From: Planctomycetaceae bacterium
Lineage (GTDB): Bacteria > Planctomycetota > Planctomycetia > Pirellulales > Pirellulaceae
Direction of reading: 5' to 3'
Assembly (NCBI GenBank): GCA_002726515.1
Contig: PBTE01000083.1
Span: forward strand, 1-64,000
Length of the DNA stretch: 64,000 nt
In this document: positions 1 through 9,767 of the stretch, one piece after another
Layout: every line of letters starts with the position of its first letter
Position numbering within the stretch: position 1 is the first letter of the stretch
Translations under genes and position numbers: made by a program
Notes under the pieces: model-generated
Told to the model about the DNA's origin: nothing
The model's input: only the letters and a program-made list of their open reading frames with translations
Database searches by the model: none

Positions 1-188
1 AGTTGCTCGAACTAGCCTGGTACAAAGGAATCTGAATTAGGCAGATCGTGTTGTCCATCCGTGCAACAAACCCTATGTTATCAATCCGTTATCAATCCTT
101 GGCACAGCCCTTCCTACACAATTCGAGTCTATCACTCTCCAACTTTCAGCGTCAATAGAATCTCGAACTGGATTTCGGGTCCTTGGAC

Positions 189-863
189 CTAAAATCCCGG
201 GCGTGAGATCCTGAGCGATTGATAGATGCGGTCGTCTTTCAGATCATCGACAACCAGTTCCGCGCTCGAGAAGTCCTGCTTAAAGCTGTGCTGAGCCGGA
301 ACCGCCACGGTAAAAGCCCCCGCTTGAATGGCGGCTTGGCAGCCGTTGTAACTATCTTCGAGCACCAGGACTCGCTCGGCAGGGACGTCCAACCGGCGTA
401 TGGCTTCAAGATAAATTTCCGGATCCGGTTTACCTTGGGAAATATCCTCGGCGGTAAGCATGAAATCAAACCTGGATTCCAAATCAAACCTCGACAAAAG
501 GTCGTGCACGGTGGTGCGTCGACTGCTCGTTGCAATTGCCTTGGGAATTGAAGCTGTCTCGAGATGGTCAAGTAATTCCAACAAACCAGACATCGGTTGC
601 AACCGGGATTCCACCAACTCTTGAAAAATGAGTTCGGTTTCCGTTTCCAACTGTTCGACAGTATCCACCAACTCACAACATTGAATCATGATCGTGAGCG
701 CTTCCTGATTCGTACGCCCCATCATTGCTTCAACGAGTTCCTCGGTCTGTTCCTGTCCTCGCCGCCGCAGAATTTCACGTCCGACTTCGGTGTATAACTC
801 TTCGGTATTGAACATCAGTCCATCGAAGTCGAATACGACAGCTGTGCAAAATGAGTTTGGCAT
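189..863 (-). CDS. HAD-superfamily phosphatase, beta-phosphoglucomutase-like
   Basis: Protein of 224 aa in the HAD hydrolase superfamily, the group of small sugar-phosphate phosphatases and phosphoglucomutases that work through an aspartyl-phosphate. Visible motifs are motif I FDFDGLMFNTE near residues 11-21 (nucleophile Asp12 and acid/base Asp14), motif II IATSSRR, the motif III lysine in QGKPDPEIY and the acidic motif IV LEDSYNG. The insert after motif I is helical, as in the cap domain of subclass I. The reading frame continues upstream to 932, but the ATG at 863 fits the family length and puts motif I at the N-terminus. The true substrate cannot be read from the sequence. Confidence 0.88.
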   Translation of the reverse strand: MPNSFCTAVVFDFDGLMFNTEELYTEVGREILRRRGQEQTEELVEAMMGRTNQEALTIMIQCCELVDTVEQLETETELIFQELVESRLQPMSGLLELLDHLETASIPKAIATSSRRTTVHDLLSRFDLESRFDFMLTAEDISQGKPDPEIYLEAIRRLDVPAERVLVLEDSYNGCQAAIQAGAFTVAVPAQHSFKQDFSSAELVVDDLKDDRIYQSLRISRPGF

Positions 864-1218
864 AAGATGATTGACATCCCGTTCGAGGAAAACTAGCAAT
901 CGATTTCTTGAGCACAAACTGGGATCGTCCACACCAAAGGCGGGAATGGGTCCCAGAATCCATGATGTTGTGTTGTGTTTGATTGGTTAACAGACGCCAG
1001 CCCCGGGAAGGTGCACCAGACGTCAATCGAACGACACGTGTTAAACAAGAATACTGGACAGTTGTAAACCTCCGGAGTACTTCCCGGAAATAGTAAAGCG
1101 TTAATCCGTGGATCGGGACCGGATCGCACCGGAAATTCTACGAATGTTGCCGGCCGGTTGAATTGTGTGGTAAATCGCTTCAACAACTCTAGGGTTTTTC
1201 TTTACGGCAGTAATGAAT
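864..1218. other. Intergenic region, nothing recognised
   Basis: This 355-base gap lies between two minus-strand genes. The only open frames are short and overlap each other without family features. I see no tRNA, repeat or clear terminator. It must hold the promoter of the HAD gene, but no convincing -10/-35 pair stands out. Confidence 0.4.
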
Positions 1219-2610
1219 TCATACCCTCAGAAACAATTTATTGGAATGGAGGTAGAGACAGGCAAGCCAGAACACAGAAAAAACGGCGCACGCCTCGATA
1301 GTGGGGCTATAACTCCCACTAAATTCACCGAAGTAAACTTGAATCCTGTGTGCCGTCCAGCGGAATAACAGGAAATACATCAAATAGATGGCCAACGAAT
1401 TTTTCCCCACCACGACAAACGGCCAGGTCCAAAACTTAATTCCCCGGATGTCGATGACCCAATAGAGTGCCGCTAACATCCACAGTACCCAGGCACCACT
1501 AAATAGCGTCCAAGAAGGAGTCCAGATTCGTTTGATAATGGGGCAGACAGTAAATCCCGCAATCATTGCGATCGTCATACAGATCGCTCCACCCGCCATC
1601 AAGTATGCAACCTTTTGTTTTTCAGTCGACGAGCTTCGCAATAACTGGCCGGCAATCAATCCCATCACGATGGTGACGAGCGATGGAATAAAGTTCAACG
1701 TGGCAAAGCCTTCCGGATTCAACAAAAACGGAGTTTTGCGAGGAATCTTATTCAGGAACCAGCGATCCATTGATTCCGGAACATTGGTGTGCCTCGTAAA
1801 TTGACGTGCCACGTTCATGGAAACGGACATCAATTCATCCTTGCTCTGCGTGATACGTGCATCCACATTTTCTGGCGAATACCATTGCGGATGAAGTAAC
1901 TCAGACGTGTCAACATTCTGCGAAATGATTTGTTCAGCGGTTGTCTCATGGATCGGCACACTCACCATGAACAACCAATACCCGGCCAGGATGCAAACTG
2001 CGGTTCCAATTTGATAACGTGGCCTGACCCCAATCAGCAGGCAGGCTACAAAATACCCCAAACCGATTTGCGCCAGCACATTACCAAGTACGCTATAGTA
2101 CTCCAGACCCTGGTTGCCACATTGAATGATGATCCCTAAAAGCACCAGGACCAGAGCACGCCATGCCGCGTGCAAAAAAACCCGTACCGTCGAATCACCA
2201 CGATTTATTCGACTGGCAAACGAGTAGGGAATTGCCACGCCCACCATCAACATGAATGCAGGTTGAATCAAATCCCAGTACGAGCAGCCGATCACATAGT
2301 ATTGGCTGTTCCAGAAAGTATGGTCCGTATGAAATGCCAGCCACTGCCAACTTCTGGCTGCCCAGGATTCGGGTTCGACATCAAGATACCCTAGTTTTTT
2401 TGCAGTATCAGAAAATGCAAATCCGTTCACAGCCAAAGTACACATGATGATTCCACGAAACGTGTCCAACGAAACGAGGCGTGACATTTTCGCTTTCGGT
2501 AGTTTGTCTTGCCGACTCACGTCTGGTGGTTGGCCTTGATTCTTGTCTGTGCTTGACACTTTTAATCTCTCATCTCTGAAAATCGCAGTTTTCCTGACCG
2601 CACACCCCAT
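1219..2610 (-). CDS. NagX/DUF5009-type membrane acyltransferase
   Basis: Multi-spanning membrane protein of about 460 aa. It carries the signature RLVSLDTFRGIIM followed by repeated hydrophobic segments, as in bacterial NagX and heparan-alpha-glucosaminide N-acetyltransferase-like proteins (DUF5009/DUF1624). These are thought to acetylate amino sugars across the inner membrane. A long soluble segment (about residues 215-300) separates two membrane halves. The start is uncertain: ATG 2610 has no clear SD, GTG 2559 has a GAGAG upstream, and ATG 2487 lies directly before the conserved motif. A paralogue lies at 29070. The substrate is unknown. Confidence 0.8.
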   Translation of the reverse strand: MGCAVRKTAIFRDERLKVSSTDKNQGQPPDVSRQDKLPKAKMSRLVSLDTFRGIIMCTLAVNGFAFSDTAKKLGYLDVEPESWAARSWQWLAFHTDHTFWNSQYYVIGCSYWDLIQPAFMLMVGVAIPYSFASRINRGDSTVRVFLHAAWRALVLVLLGIIIQCGNQGLEYYSVLGNVLAQIGLGYFVACLLIGVRPRYQIGTAVCILAGYWLFMVSVPIHETTAEQIISQNVDTSELLHPQWYSPENVDARITQSKDELMSVSMNVARQFTRHTNVPESMDRWFLNKIPRKTPFLLNPEGFATLNFIPSLVTIVMGLIAGQLLRSSSTEKQKVAYLMAGGAICMTIAMIAGFTVCPIIKRIWTPSWTLFSGAWVLWMLAALYWVIDIRGIKFWTWPFVVVGKNSLAIYLMYFLLFRWTAHRIQVYFGEFSGSYSPTIEACAVFSVFWLACLYLHSNKLFLRV

Positions 2611-2834
2611 CAACTATACCATTTAAAGTTATCTCGCCTTTGTGGATTGCGACTGCATCATGTGGACACTTGATCCACACAATCATCGCAATCACGGGTG
2701 CCAACCTTTCGTCTCGAACAACTTGACTGGGAAAAGCGGATTTCCGGTCCGAAGGTAATTGCTCTCTGCCGAAGCGCGGGATCTAAGAGTTCGACCACTT
2801 GTCCAAACACCAGGCACTTTGCATCATGTAACGT

Positions 2835-3677
2835 GTGATATATCTTGTGCTGCAGACAATCTTGGGATCCAGTTTCATTCTAGGCGTGCGATGGTCCCAG
2901 CAGCGCAATAACAATGTTCTTACCGTCGGAATTGTAAATTATGTGGCGGGAGCGATTGCCAGTGTCTTCTGGTTCTTCATCTCAGCAAAAGGATGGATCA
3001 CGCCCGCTGTTCTGTTGACTGGTGGAATGAACGGAGTCTGCTATTTCTGCTCGTTCTTGTTGCTCATCGCGGTTGTGTCTGTTAAAGGTGCCGCCAACAC
3101 GACCATCATCACTCGCTTGTCGATTCTACTTCCAATACTCTATGGCATTCTGGTGTGGAATGAACGACCCGGTGCGTGTCAATCCATCGGTATCCTCCTG
3201 GCGATGGCTTCTTTGGGTCTGGTTGGAAATCGGGGGGCCAATATCACTCGCCCGGATTATCCCTGGCACTTTGCCGGCTTTCCAGTCCTGTTCTTTCTGC
3301 TGGCCGGTACCGGGAGAATCAGCCAGGACATGTTCAAGTATTTATGTGATCCGGAACAGCGCCAGGCTCACTTGGCAATTGCATTCACTATCGCCGCGGT
3401 GCCATCCACGGTACTTCTTGTCGTACGACGCCAGTGGCCCACAGTGCCCGAATGGATCATGGGCACTATCTTGGGACTGATTAACGTCATGCAGGTTTAC
3501 TGCCTGCTGAAAGCACTCCAGATCTATCCCGATTATGTTGTGTTCCCCGTAACCAGTGCGGCCGCACTGGTATTTACGACACTCATGGCAGTCTGGCTGC
3601 TGAAGGAAAGGCTACGTTTGACCAGTTACGCAGGCATCGGATTCGCTGTTTGCGCACTCGGGATGCTCTTTTCATGA
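2835..3677 (+). CDS. DMT-superfamily (EamA-like) permease
   Basis: Hydrophobic protein of 280 aa with about ten predicted membrane helices, the size and pattern of drug/metabolite transporter (EamA-like) proteins. The internal repeat expected of the family is suggested by similar Gly-rich helices in the two halves (around FILGVRW and VFPVTSAAALVF). The C-terminal half has the usual ending, with a KERLR loop before the last helix. It starts at GTG 2835, close to the first membrane helix. It stands alone and faces the convergent gene at 3989. The transported compound cannot be inferred. Confidence 0.75.
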   Translation: MIYLVLQTILGSSFILGVRWSQQRNNNVLTVGIVNYVAGAIASVFWFFISAKGWITPAVLLTGGMNGVCYFCSFLLLIAVVSVKGAANTTIITRLSILLPILYGILVWNERPGACQSIGILLAMASLGLVGNRGANITRPDYPWHFAGFPVLFFLLAGTGRISQDMFKYLCDPEQRQAHLAIAFTIAAVPSTVLLVVRRQWPTVPEWIMGTILGLINVMQVYCLLKALQIYPDYVVFPVTSAAALVFTTLMAVWLLKERLRLTSYAGIGFAVCALGMLFS

Positions 3678-3681
3678 CCGG

Positions 3682-3705
3682 GGAACGACGGCCTGGCATC
3701 GTTCC
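3682..3705 (+). terminator. Hairpin after the DMT permease, possible terminator
   Basis: Inverted repeat GGAACGA (3682-3688) and TCGTTCC (3699-3705) with a 10-base loop, starting five bases after the permease stop codon. There is no T-run, so intrinsic termination is only a guess. Its position between convergent genes supports the call. The rest of the gap to 3988 shows nothing recognisable. Confidence 0.4.
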
Positions 3706-3988
3706 ACCGAACAGTGCAACGGGCATGTCGTCATCGGTCATGTTCAGCAAGGGCTTCCAAGTCTCACGCCGTTTGTTCTGTGAATAGAAACACTAAGGTC
3801 TGTCGTCCGGACCATGGCCGACGGTCGATGTTTTTCTTCAGGCGGTCCCCCTTGTCAAACGCCTCGTTGATTTTCCCACACTATTTTGAATGTCTCGCAC
3901 CGAGGTATGCGCCACTGGCCTTGATCAGGACAAACCATGAACTAGGGTACTGCTTCAGACTGACTTTTTCCTGGGTGGCTGGTTACTC

Positions 3989-5767
3989 TCACCCGTCGCT
4001 GGAACGCGTTTCGGCCCGTACTAACTGTGAACTTCGAGTGCCAAAACGAGGCAGTGCGGGCCAAGCCTGAAAGCCGGTCTGTTCTTGTTCGGTGATATGA
4101 CGTTCGGTTTCGGGAAGGTACGTCGCCAGTTGAGGTTCATCATATTTTTCACTACGGCCCCAGAGTTGAGCCAATTCATCCTGGTAGAGAAGTATCCATC
4201 GGTCGGCATGCTGCTGCATCGTGTGTACTGACGGCTCTTGGTTTCGTGAAATGAGGACGAGGTCTGGATGTTGGTACTCCAAGACCAAAGCCGGATCAAA
4301 GGGATGTGAGTCATTCCCGCGCCACCGTCTTTCCGGTCCGCCATCTCCCATGATAAAGTCAAAGTGCATATCGACAATCCGCTGCGGATAGCAGGTACGA
4401 AATCTTCCGTCGAAACCAACTCGCATACGAGGCTCGCCAGACTCGTCCTGGCCGAAAGCAGCAATTGCGTACTGGGCCCAGTTGTAAGTCACAACGAGAT
4501 TGCCCCGTAAGTCTTGATCGGCCATGTACTGAAATGCCGAAACGGGAAATTCATTTCGCTTGACTTGCAACACACCCAAACGATCAACCAGGCGAAACGA
4601 GATGATGGAAAACACAAACAATAAACCAGTTGCAACGGCCACCTTGAATACAGGGGACATGTCGGTTCCTAACTCACGCTGCGAAACGCTTTTGAACAAC
4701 CGCCGAAATAGAGAGTCAATGTGTGGGGTCATCCAGAATCCGAAGGCAATCGCAAAGAACGGAACGTGGCGTTGGTGAGTGTAAGCTTGCCAGAAAGTGA
4801 CCGCCATCACAAGCAAATAGCTGAAGTCCAACGGCAGGCGACTACCAACCAGAGCGATCACCCACAAGGCAGTCATCAACAGGAGCGGGATAGCCAAAGC
4901 ATTGAACAGATCTGGTGCGTGCCATTCCACAATTTCAGGGCGCGGATTTCCAAGTGACTCGATCAGCCATTGGTGCAGTCCCACACCATAAGGATTTATG
5001 AGGGTCACCAGTGCCGAGACTATGACAATCCCAAGGATTTTTGCCACCACCCTCCATGACTGGCGCCCCCAGGTGATCAGCAACTCCAGACACCGACACC
5101 CTAGTAGACTCGCGAAAATACAGAATCCTGCCACGAATGCGCCGTGCGTGTTGACCCACACGAGCATGATCAGCGGAGAAAACCACAGGTAGTCGATTCT
5201 CTTGAGGTCATCCGGATGGGTGACATCTTCGGTCGCACGGGCCCAGCGGTGAAAGTACGCCAGCCGCCATTGGCCCTGCCAGCCAGTGAAGCACCAGGTG
5301 ACGAGCGCCAACAATACCGCAAACAAAGAGTAGGAGAAAACTTGAGGCCGTACACTCCAGTGGTAAGTGACATTGACCGACACCAACAGTGCAACTGCGC
5401 TGATAGATAACAACCGGGCATGCTGTCGGTGACCGTTGTGAATGATCATGCCGATGACACCTAACCCCAACAAACACTTCATGATCAGTAATCCGCGACT
5501 CCCCACGAATGTGGCAACAAGTGCCAAGGTCACCTCGCTAAGGTTCTCGTGGTTCACCCAGGGATGACCGGTAGCCGTGTAGGAATAGGTCGTCGTCATC
5601 GGCAGTCCATCCGTTATCACGTCCAGCCCATAGCGGACATGCCCCCATAGGTCGGCGTCTGCCAGATTGGGAGTCAAAGCAACAGCACAAGCCAAAATCA
5701 GCGCCAAATTCATGCTCAAGTCGATCCACCTGTCAGGACCTCCACCAGGAATCTTCGCTTTTGGCAT
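3989..5767 (-). CDS. Polytopic membrane protein, GT-C-like, unknown function
   Basis: A 592-aa protein with about ten or more hydrophobic helices. The first loop contains ADLWGHVRYG, and a second one TGHPWVNHENLSEV. This pattern of acidic and His residues in the first periplasmic loop recalls lipid-linked glycosyltransferases of the GT-C fold and related membrane proteins common in Planctomycetes. The last 180 residues are soluble and contain YNWAQYAI and VGFDGRFRTCYP. I do not recognise a named family. A glycosyltransferase role is inference from the architecture only. It is a single gene, with convergent and divergent neighbours. Confidence 0.7.
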   Translation of the reverse strand: MPKAKIPGGGPDRWIDLSMNLALILACAVALTPNLADADLWGHVRYGLDVITDGLPMTTTYSYTATGHPWVNHENLSEVTLALVATFVGSRGLLIMKCLLGLGVIGMIIHNGHRQHARLLSISAVALLVSVNVTYHWSVRPQVFSYSLFAVLLALVTWCFTGWQGQWRLAYFHRWARATEDVTHPDDLKRIDYLWFSPLIMLVWVNTHGAFVAGFCIFASLLGCRCLELLITWGRQSWRVVAKILGIVIVSALVTLINPYGVGLHQWLIESLGNPRPEIVEWHAPDLFNALAIPLLLMTALWVIALVGSRLPLDFSYLLVMAVTFWQAYTHQRHVPFFAIAFGFWMTPHIDSLFRRLFKSVSQRELGTDMSPVFKVAVATGLLFVFSIISFRLVDRLGVLQVKRNEFPVSAFQYMADQDLRGNLVVTYNWAQYAIAAFGQDESGEPRMRVGFDGRFRTCYPQRIVDMHFDFIMGDGGPERRWRGNDSHPFDPALVLEYQHPDLVLISRNQEPSVHTMQQHADRWILLYQDELAQLWGRSEKYDEPQLATYLPETERHITEQEQTGFQAWPALPRFGTRSSQLVRAETRSSDG

Positions 5768-6041
5768 AACTCTATTTCCCGAAGGGCATTACAATTTCTG
5801 CTGTGGAACCAATCTCACATAGCGGAGACTCCTATTCAAAATATAGACTGCAAAAGAGGATCAGGGTGGTCCTTGCAAGTTGCATCGATTGCACTGAAAA
5901 CACACCTCGTGCTGTCAAAAACCGCCTGAACCACGCAAGCCCGGAAGCGATCAGCAGGAGAAGGGCTAAAAATGGATTCTTGCATCGGTCCTCGGTTCAA
6001 AAATTCCTGCAAACGATGGCCAGTCGGCAACAGACAAAGAA

Positions 6042-7079
6042 ATGGCGCCAGCGCCACGCCACGTATTTTCACGACCAGAACAACACCTACCCACCCAGAG
6101 AATCACAGTGCACGCTCCCCATCAGGACTACGTTGACATTGACGATGTTCGACTGCGGCTCGGCGAACCACACGAGGCGATTGGCCAATGGATTGGCCAA
6201 AATGACATCCTTCAGCAGTTGTTGGCTTGCTGGTTGGTGGTCGACGATCGAGACTTGCCGCTTACTCCCCGTCTGATCGGCGCGCCTGGTATCGGCAAGA
6301 CGGCCTTGGCAATGGCTGGTGCCAGAACACGCCAACAACAACTCTACATCTATCAGTGCACGGCGGACACGCGTCCCGAGGATTTACTGATCACACCTGT
6401 TTTGGCAGAAAGTGGAAAAATCGCCTACCACGCGTCACCCTTGGTAACCGCCATGATCCGCGGTGGCGTCTGCATTTTGGATGAAGGCAACCGGATGAAT
6501 GAAAAGTCTTGGGCCAGCTTGGCTCCACTTTTAGATCATCGACGTTATGTCGAATCGATTGTGGCAGGGATCACCATCTCGGCAGACCCCAGTTTTCGTT
6601 GTGCCGTGACGATGAACCAGGATGAGTCGACTTACGAGATACCCGATTACATCCTCAGTCGGTTACAGCCGACCTTACAACTGAGCTTTCCGAACCGAGA
6701 AGACGAAATGGCAATCCTCCAGTATCACTTGCCGTTTTCTGAACCCGAGATGCTGGCAATGACCGTAGAATTCCTGCAACAATCGCATGAATTGAAACTC
6801 GATTTTTCGCCACGAGACGGAATCAGCCTGTTGCGGTTTGCACTGAAACGACTGGCACAGGACCCGGGTCACCCGATCGCCAAGGACCAGGCTTGGCGCG
6901 AGGCGCTCGAATGCTGCCTGGGTGACGATGCCTTGGACCTGGAAGCACTCGCCGAACAAAAGAGGCAGACGCTGGGAGGTGATTCAGTCCCGTTAGGTCT
7001 GGGAGATTTTTTCTTTTCCCCAGACGATCCCCTACATCCTGATCAAGACAATGACGACCAGGAGGACATGGAAGAGTGA
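6042..7079 (+). CDS. MoxR-type AAA+ ATPase
   Basis: AAA+ ATPase of the MoxR/dynein-related group, 345 aa. Walker A GAPGIGKT lies near residue 81, Walker [10 protein letters not shown] near 149, sensor 1 in CAVTMNQDE and an arginine finger region in YILSRLQPT. The C-terminus is strongly acidic ([12 protein letters not shown]). MoxR proteins act as chaperones that insert cofactors or remodel partners, usually beside VWA-domain genes. No such gene is adjacent here. The start could also be GTG 6108, which removes 22 unconserved residues. A 48-codon ORF follows two bases after the stop and may be its partner. Confidence 0.85.
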   Translation: MAPAPRHVFSRPEQHLPTQRITVHAPHQDYVDIDDVRLRLGEPHEAIGQWIGQNDILQQLLACWLVVDDRDLPLTPRLIGAPGIGKTALAMAGARTRQQQLYIYQCTADTRPEDLLITPVLAESGKIAYHASPLVTAMIRGGVCILDEGNRMNEKSWASLAPLLDHRRYVESIVAGITISADPSFRCAVTMNQDESTYEIPDYILSRLQPTLQLSFPNREDEMAILQYHLPFSEPEMLAMTVEFLQQSHELKLDFSPRDGISLLRFALKRLAQDPGHPIAKDQAWREALECCLGDDALDLEALAEQKRQTLGGDSVPLGLGDFFFSPDDPLHPDQDNDDQEDMEE

Positions 7080-7081
7080 GA

Positions 7082-7228
7082 ATGCATGCCGACAGCGCCA
7101 GTAAATCAACGTTCGGTGGGGCGACTATCATTGAAATTGCCGGACCATTGATTCGTGTTATCAACATTAATGACCACGGTATGACAATCATCCGACACCT
7201 GAACGATGGTGTGAGGCTCGATCTGTGA
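7082..7228 (+). CDS. Small ORF coupled to the MoxR gene (48 aa), unknown
   Basis: Open frame of 48 codons starting with ATG two bases after the MoxR stop. The end of the MoxR gene supplies GGAAGAG about six bases before this ATG, a good SD, which suggests translational coupling. The predicted peptide has alternating hydrophobic residues (ATIIEIAGPLIRVININD then GMTIIRHL), as in a small beta-rich protein. No signal peptide or Cys is present. I recognise no family. Chance occurrence is possible because the frame is short. Confidence 0.42.
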   Translation: MHADSASKSTFGGATIIEIAGPLIRVININDHGMTIIRHLNDGVRLDL

Positions 7229-7314
7229 GCATGGCTCCTTCTTCCCGGTCCCCGTTATCCAACCCTTTTCTTCAACGGTATCTCGCTACCCCGCGTCGCA
7301 GTAGTAGATGACCT

Positions 7315-9156
7315 ATGGGCTATCGCAATCTACGTCAGTGTGTCATCGACCTTGAACAAAGGGGCCACTTGGTTCGTTTTGAGAAAGAAGTCGATCCACA
7401 CCTCGAAGCGGCCGAAATTCATCGCCGTGTCTACCGTGCGGGAGGCCCGGCAATTATTTTCAGCAACGTCAAGAATTGTCGATTCCCACTGGTCTCTAAT
7501 CTATTTGGCACTCTCGAGCGAGCCCGCTTTTTGTTCCGCGACACAATCCAGGTGGTTCAGCGCCTGGTTGATTTAAAGGTTGAGGCTGGGGCTTTCTGGA
7601 AAAACCCCCTGTCATTCCTGGGGGTACCGCGCGCAGCCCTGACAACGCTACCGCGGAGCGTATCCAACGGGCCAATTCTTGCCGGACAAACAACCGTCGA
7701 CAAACTGCCCCAGATCAAGTCCTGGCCTCTCGACGGAGGGGCATTCATTACTTTGCCTGTTGTTTACACTGAAAATGCGGCGCATCCCGGATTAGCAAGA
7801 TCAAATTTGGGAATGTATCGAGTGCAGATGTGCGGAGGTCAATACCAGCCGAATCAAGAGATCGGATTGCATTATCAGATCCATCGGGGCATTGGGGTTC
7901 ATCACGCCATAGCGCAGCGCAGAGGCAAGCCGCTGCAGGTTAACATTTTCGTTGGTGGGTCCCCGGCAATGTCATTGGCAGCGGTGATGCCCCTACCGGA
8001 AGGAATGTCGGAACTCGGTTTTGCTGGGGCGTTAGCAGGTCGCCGAATTCCCATGATTCAACAGAAAAGCGGCTTACCGATTTATGCTGAAGCCGATTTC
8101 TGTATTACGGGCACGGTGGACCCCGATCATCTTCTCCCCGAAGGACCTTTCGGAGATCACCTCGGCTATTACAGTCTGGTCCACGATTTTCCGGTTTTAA
8201 AGGTAGAAAAAGTGTATCACCGGAAAGGTGCCATCTGGCCATTCACTGTGGTAGGACGCCCACCCCAGGAGGATACCGTATTTGGCCAATTGATTCACGA
8301 TTTGACTGGGCCGGCCATTCCCACTGTGCTCTCCGGAGTTCATGCGGTACACGCTGTTGATGCGGCGGGAGTTCACCCCCTGTTGTTAGCGCTGGGTAGC
8401 GAAAGGTATGTCCCCTATCAAGATCGAACCCGTCCTCAAGAATTGCTCACACAAGCCCACGCTATTTTAGGGCAGGGCCAGCTATCATTATCCAAATATT
8501 TATGGATTGCTGCAGTGGAAGATGATCCCGGACTGAATGTGCAAGATATTGGCGAGTTTTTCCAGCATGTGCTCAAACGGGTGGACTGGAAACGCGACTT
8601 GCACTTCCAGACATCAACAACCATTGATACGCTGGATTACTCTGGAACGGGATTTAACGAAGGTTCGAAACTGGTCATCGCCGCAACCGGTCCCCCATTG
8701 CGCGAGTTACCAACGGAGTTACCAGCCGATTTTCGTTTACCCATTGGTTTTGAGGATCCACACATTTGCCTGCCAGGTGTTCTGGCAATTCGTGGTCCAA
8801 AATATTCCGAAGAAGATCTCGTCGGTGAGAAACAAGTACATTCCTTCTGTGCCACTTACCAGCCGGGAGATTCCATCAATCGTTTTCCACTAGTTGTCGT
8901 AGCCGATGAAAGCGAACCACTGGCCGCTACACTCCGTAATTTCCTGTGGGTCACGTTCACTCGCAGTAACCCTGCCACGGATGTTTACGGAGTGGATTCT
9001 TTTTCCCGGCACAAACATTGGGGATGCCGAGGAACATTGGTCATCGACGCCCGGATCAAATCGCATCATGCGCCGCCAGTGGAGGAGGACCCGACGGTCA
9101 ACCGCCGAGTCGACGCCTGGGCGGCCGAGGGTGGACCCCTCTCCAAGTATCTATAA
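7315..9156 (+). CDS. UbiD-family (de)carboxylase
   Basis: Full-length UbiD-type protein of 613 aa. UbiD enzymes use prenylated FMN to decarboxylate aromatic or conjugated acids in quinone and aromatic metabolism. Seen here are the N-terminal YRNLRQCVIDLEQRGHLVRF, a middle part with IHRGIGVHHAIA, and the characteristic EGPFGDHLGYYS. The long C-terminus ends in AEGGPLSKYL. A UbiX partner that would make prenyl-FMN is not nearby. The window also encodes MqnA and MqnC of the futalosine route, where a UbiD relative (MqnL) can act late, so this gene is a candidate for that step. Other aromatic substrates are equally possible. Confidence 0.85.
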   Translation: MGYRNLRQCVIDLEQRGHLVRFEKEVDPHLEAAEIHRRVYRAGGPAIIFSNVKNCRFPLVSNLFGTLERARFLFRDTIQVVQRLVDLKVEAGAFWKNPLSFLGVPRAALTTLPRSVSNGPILAGQTTVDKLPQIKSWPLDGGAFITLPVVYTENAAHPGLARSNLGMYRVQMCGGQYQPNQEIGLHYQIHRGIGVHHAIAQRRGKPLQVNIFVGGSPAMSLAAVMPLPEGMSELGFAGALAGRRIPMIQQKSGLPIYAEADFCITGTVDPDHLLPEGPFGDHLGYYSLVHDFPVLKVEKVYHRKGAIWPFTVVGRPPQEDTVFGQLIHDLTGPAIPTVLSGVHAVHAVDAAGVHPLLLALGSERYVPYQDRTRPQELLTQAHAILGQGQLSLSKYLWIAAVEDDPGLNVQDIGEFFQHVLKRVDWKRDLHFQTSTTIDTLDYSGTGFNEGSKLVIAATGPPLRELPTELPADFRLPIGFEDPHICLPGVLAIRGPKYSEEDLVGEKQVHSFCATYQPGDSINRFPLVVVADESEPLAATLRNFLWVTFTRSNPATDVYGVDSFSRHKHWGCRGTLVIDARIKSHHAPPVEEDPTVNRRVDAWAAEGGPLSKYL

Positions 9157-9178
9157 AAAGACGGAAAGGATTCAGCGA

Positions 9179-9649
9179 ATGAGATTTACTGATTTTGTCA
9201 ATCACCAATCCGTGAGTGCACAACTGGAATCCCTCGACAAGGAAGACGCCATTCGCGAGCTCATCACTGCACTGGTAAAGGTGGGAGATGTGCCCGCCAA
9301 TCAACATGAAGAGGTTGTGGGGCGCATCATGGAACGCGAGAAAATGGGCACCACTGGAATCGGCAACGGTGTGGCAGTGCCCCACGCCAAGCATCCGGCA
9401 GTGTCTCGAACGATCGGAACTATCGGGCTCAGTTCACAAGGAGTCGCCTTTGACGCTTTGGACGGTGGTGCCGTTCATATCCTGTTTTTGTTGATATCAC
9501 CACCCGATCAGTCAGAACATCATCTACAGATTCTGGAAAAAATTTCGCGACATTTACGCGAAGATCTATTCTGTCGATTTCTACAGCAAGCAAGAACGGA
9601 CACCGAAATCCGTCAGGTTCTTGAAGATGTTGACAATGCCGACCTATAG
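9179..9649 (+). CDS. PTS EIIA-type (PtsN-like) protein
   Basis: Protein of 156 aa matching the fructose/nitrogen-type EIIA domain. The phosphorylatable His lies in GVAVPHAKHP, preceded by the family features REKMGTTGIG and followed by ILFLLISPPDQSEHHLQILEKIS. Length and motif order equal those of stand-alone PtsN. It starts at ATG 9179, just 22 bases after the UbiD stop, with GGAAAGGA upstream, so it is probably co-transcribed. Phosphate would come from an HPr-like protein not seen here. Its role is likely regulatory rather than sugar uptake, because no EIIB or EIIC is present. Confidence 0.87.
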   Translation: MRFTDFVNHQSVSAQLESLDKEDAIRELITALVKVGDVPANQHEEVVGRIMEREKMGTTGIGNGVAVPHAKHPAVSRTIGTIGLSSQGVAFDALDGGAVHILFLLISPPDQSEHHLQILEKISRHLREDLFCRFLQQARTDTEIRQVLEDVDNADL

Positions 9650-9767
9650 GTGGATGTCAATCAGGAGGGGACTTCGTTTTCCTTCACAACAAGTGTGTCT
9701 GTTGAAGAGCAAAAGCTTTTTACCGAAGTGATTCACCGGGTCCCCCGTTTCAGATTCCCGACCACGT

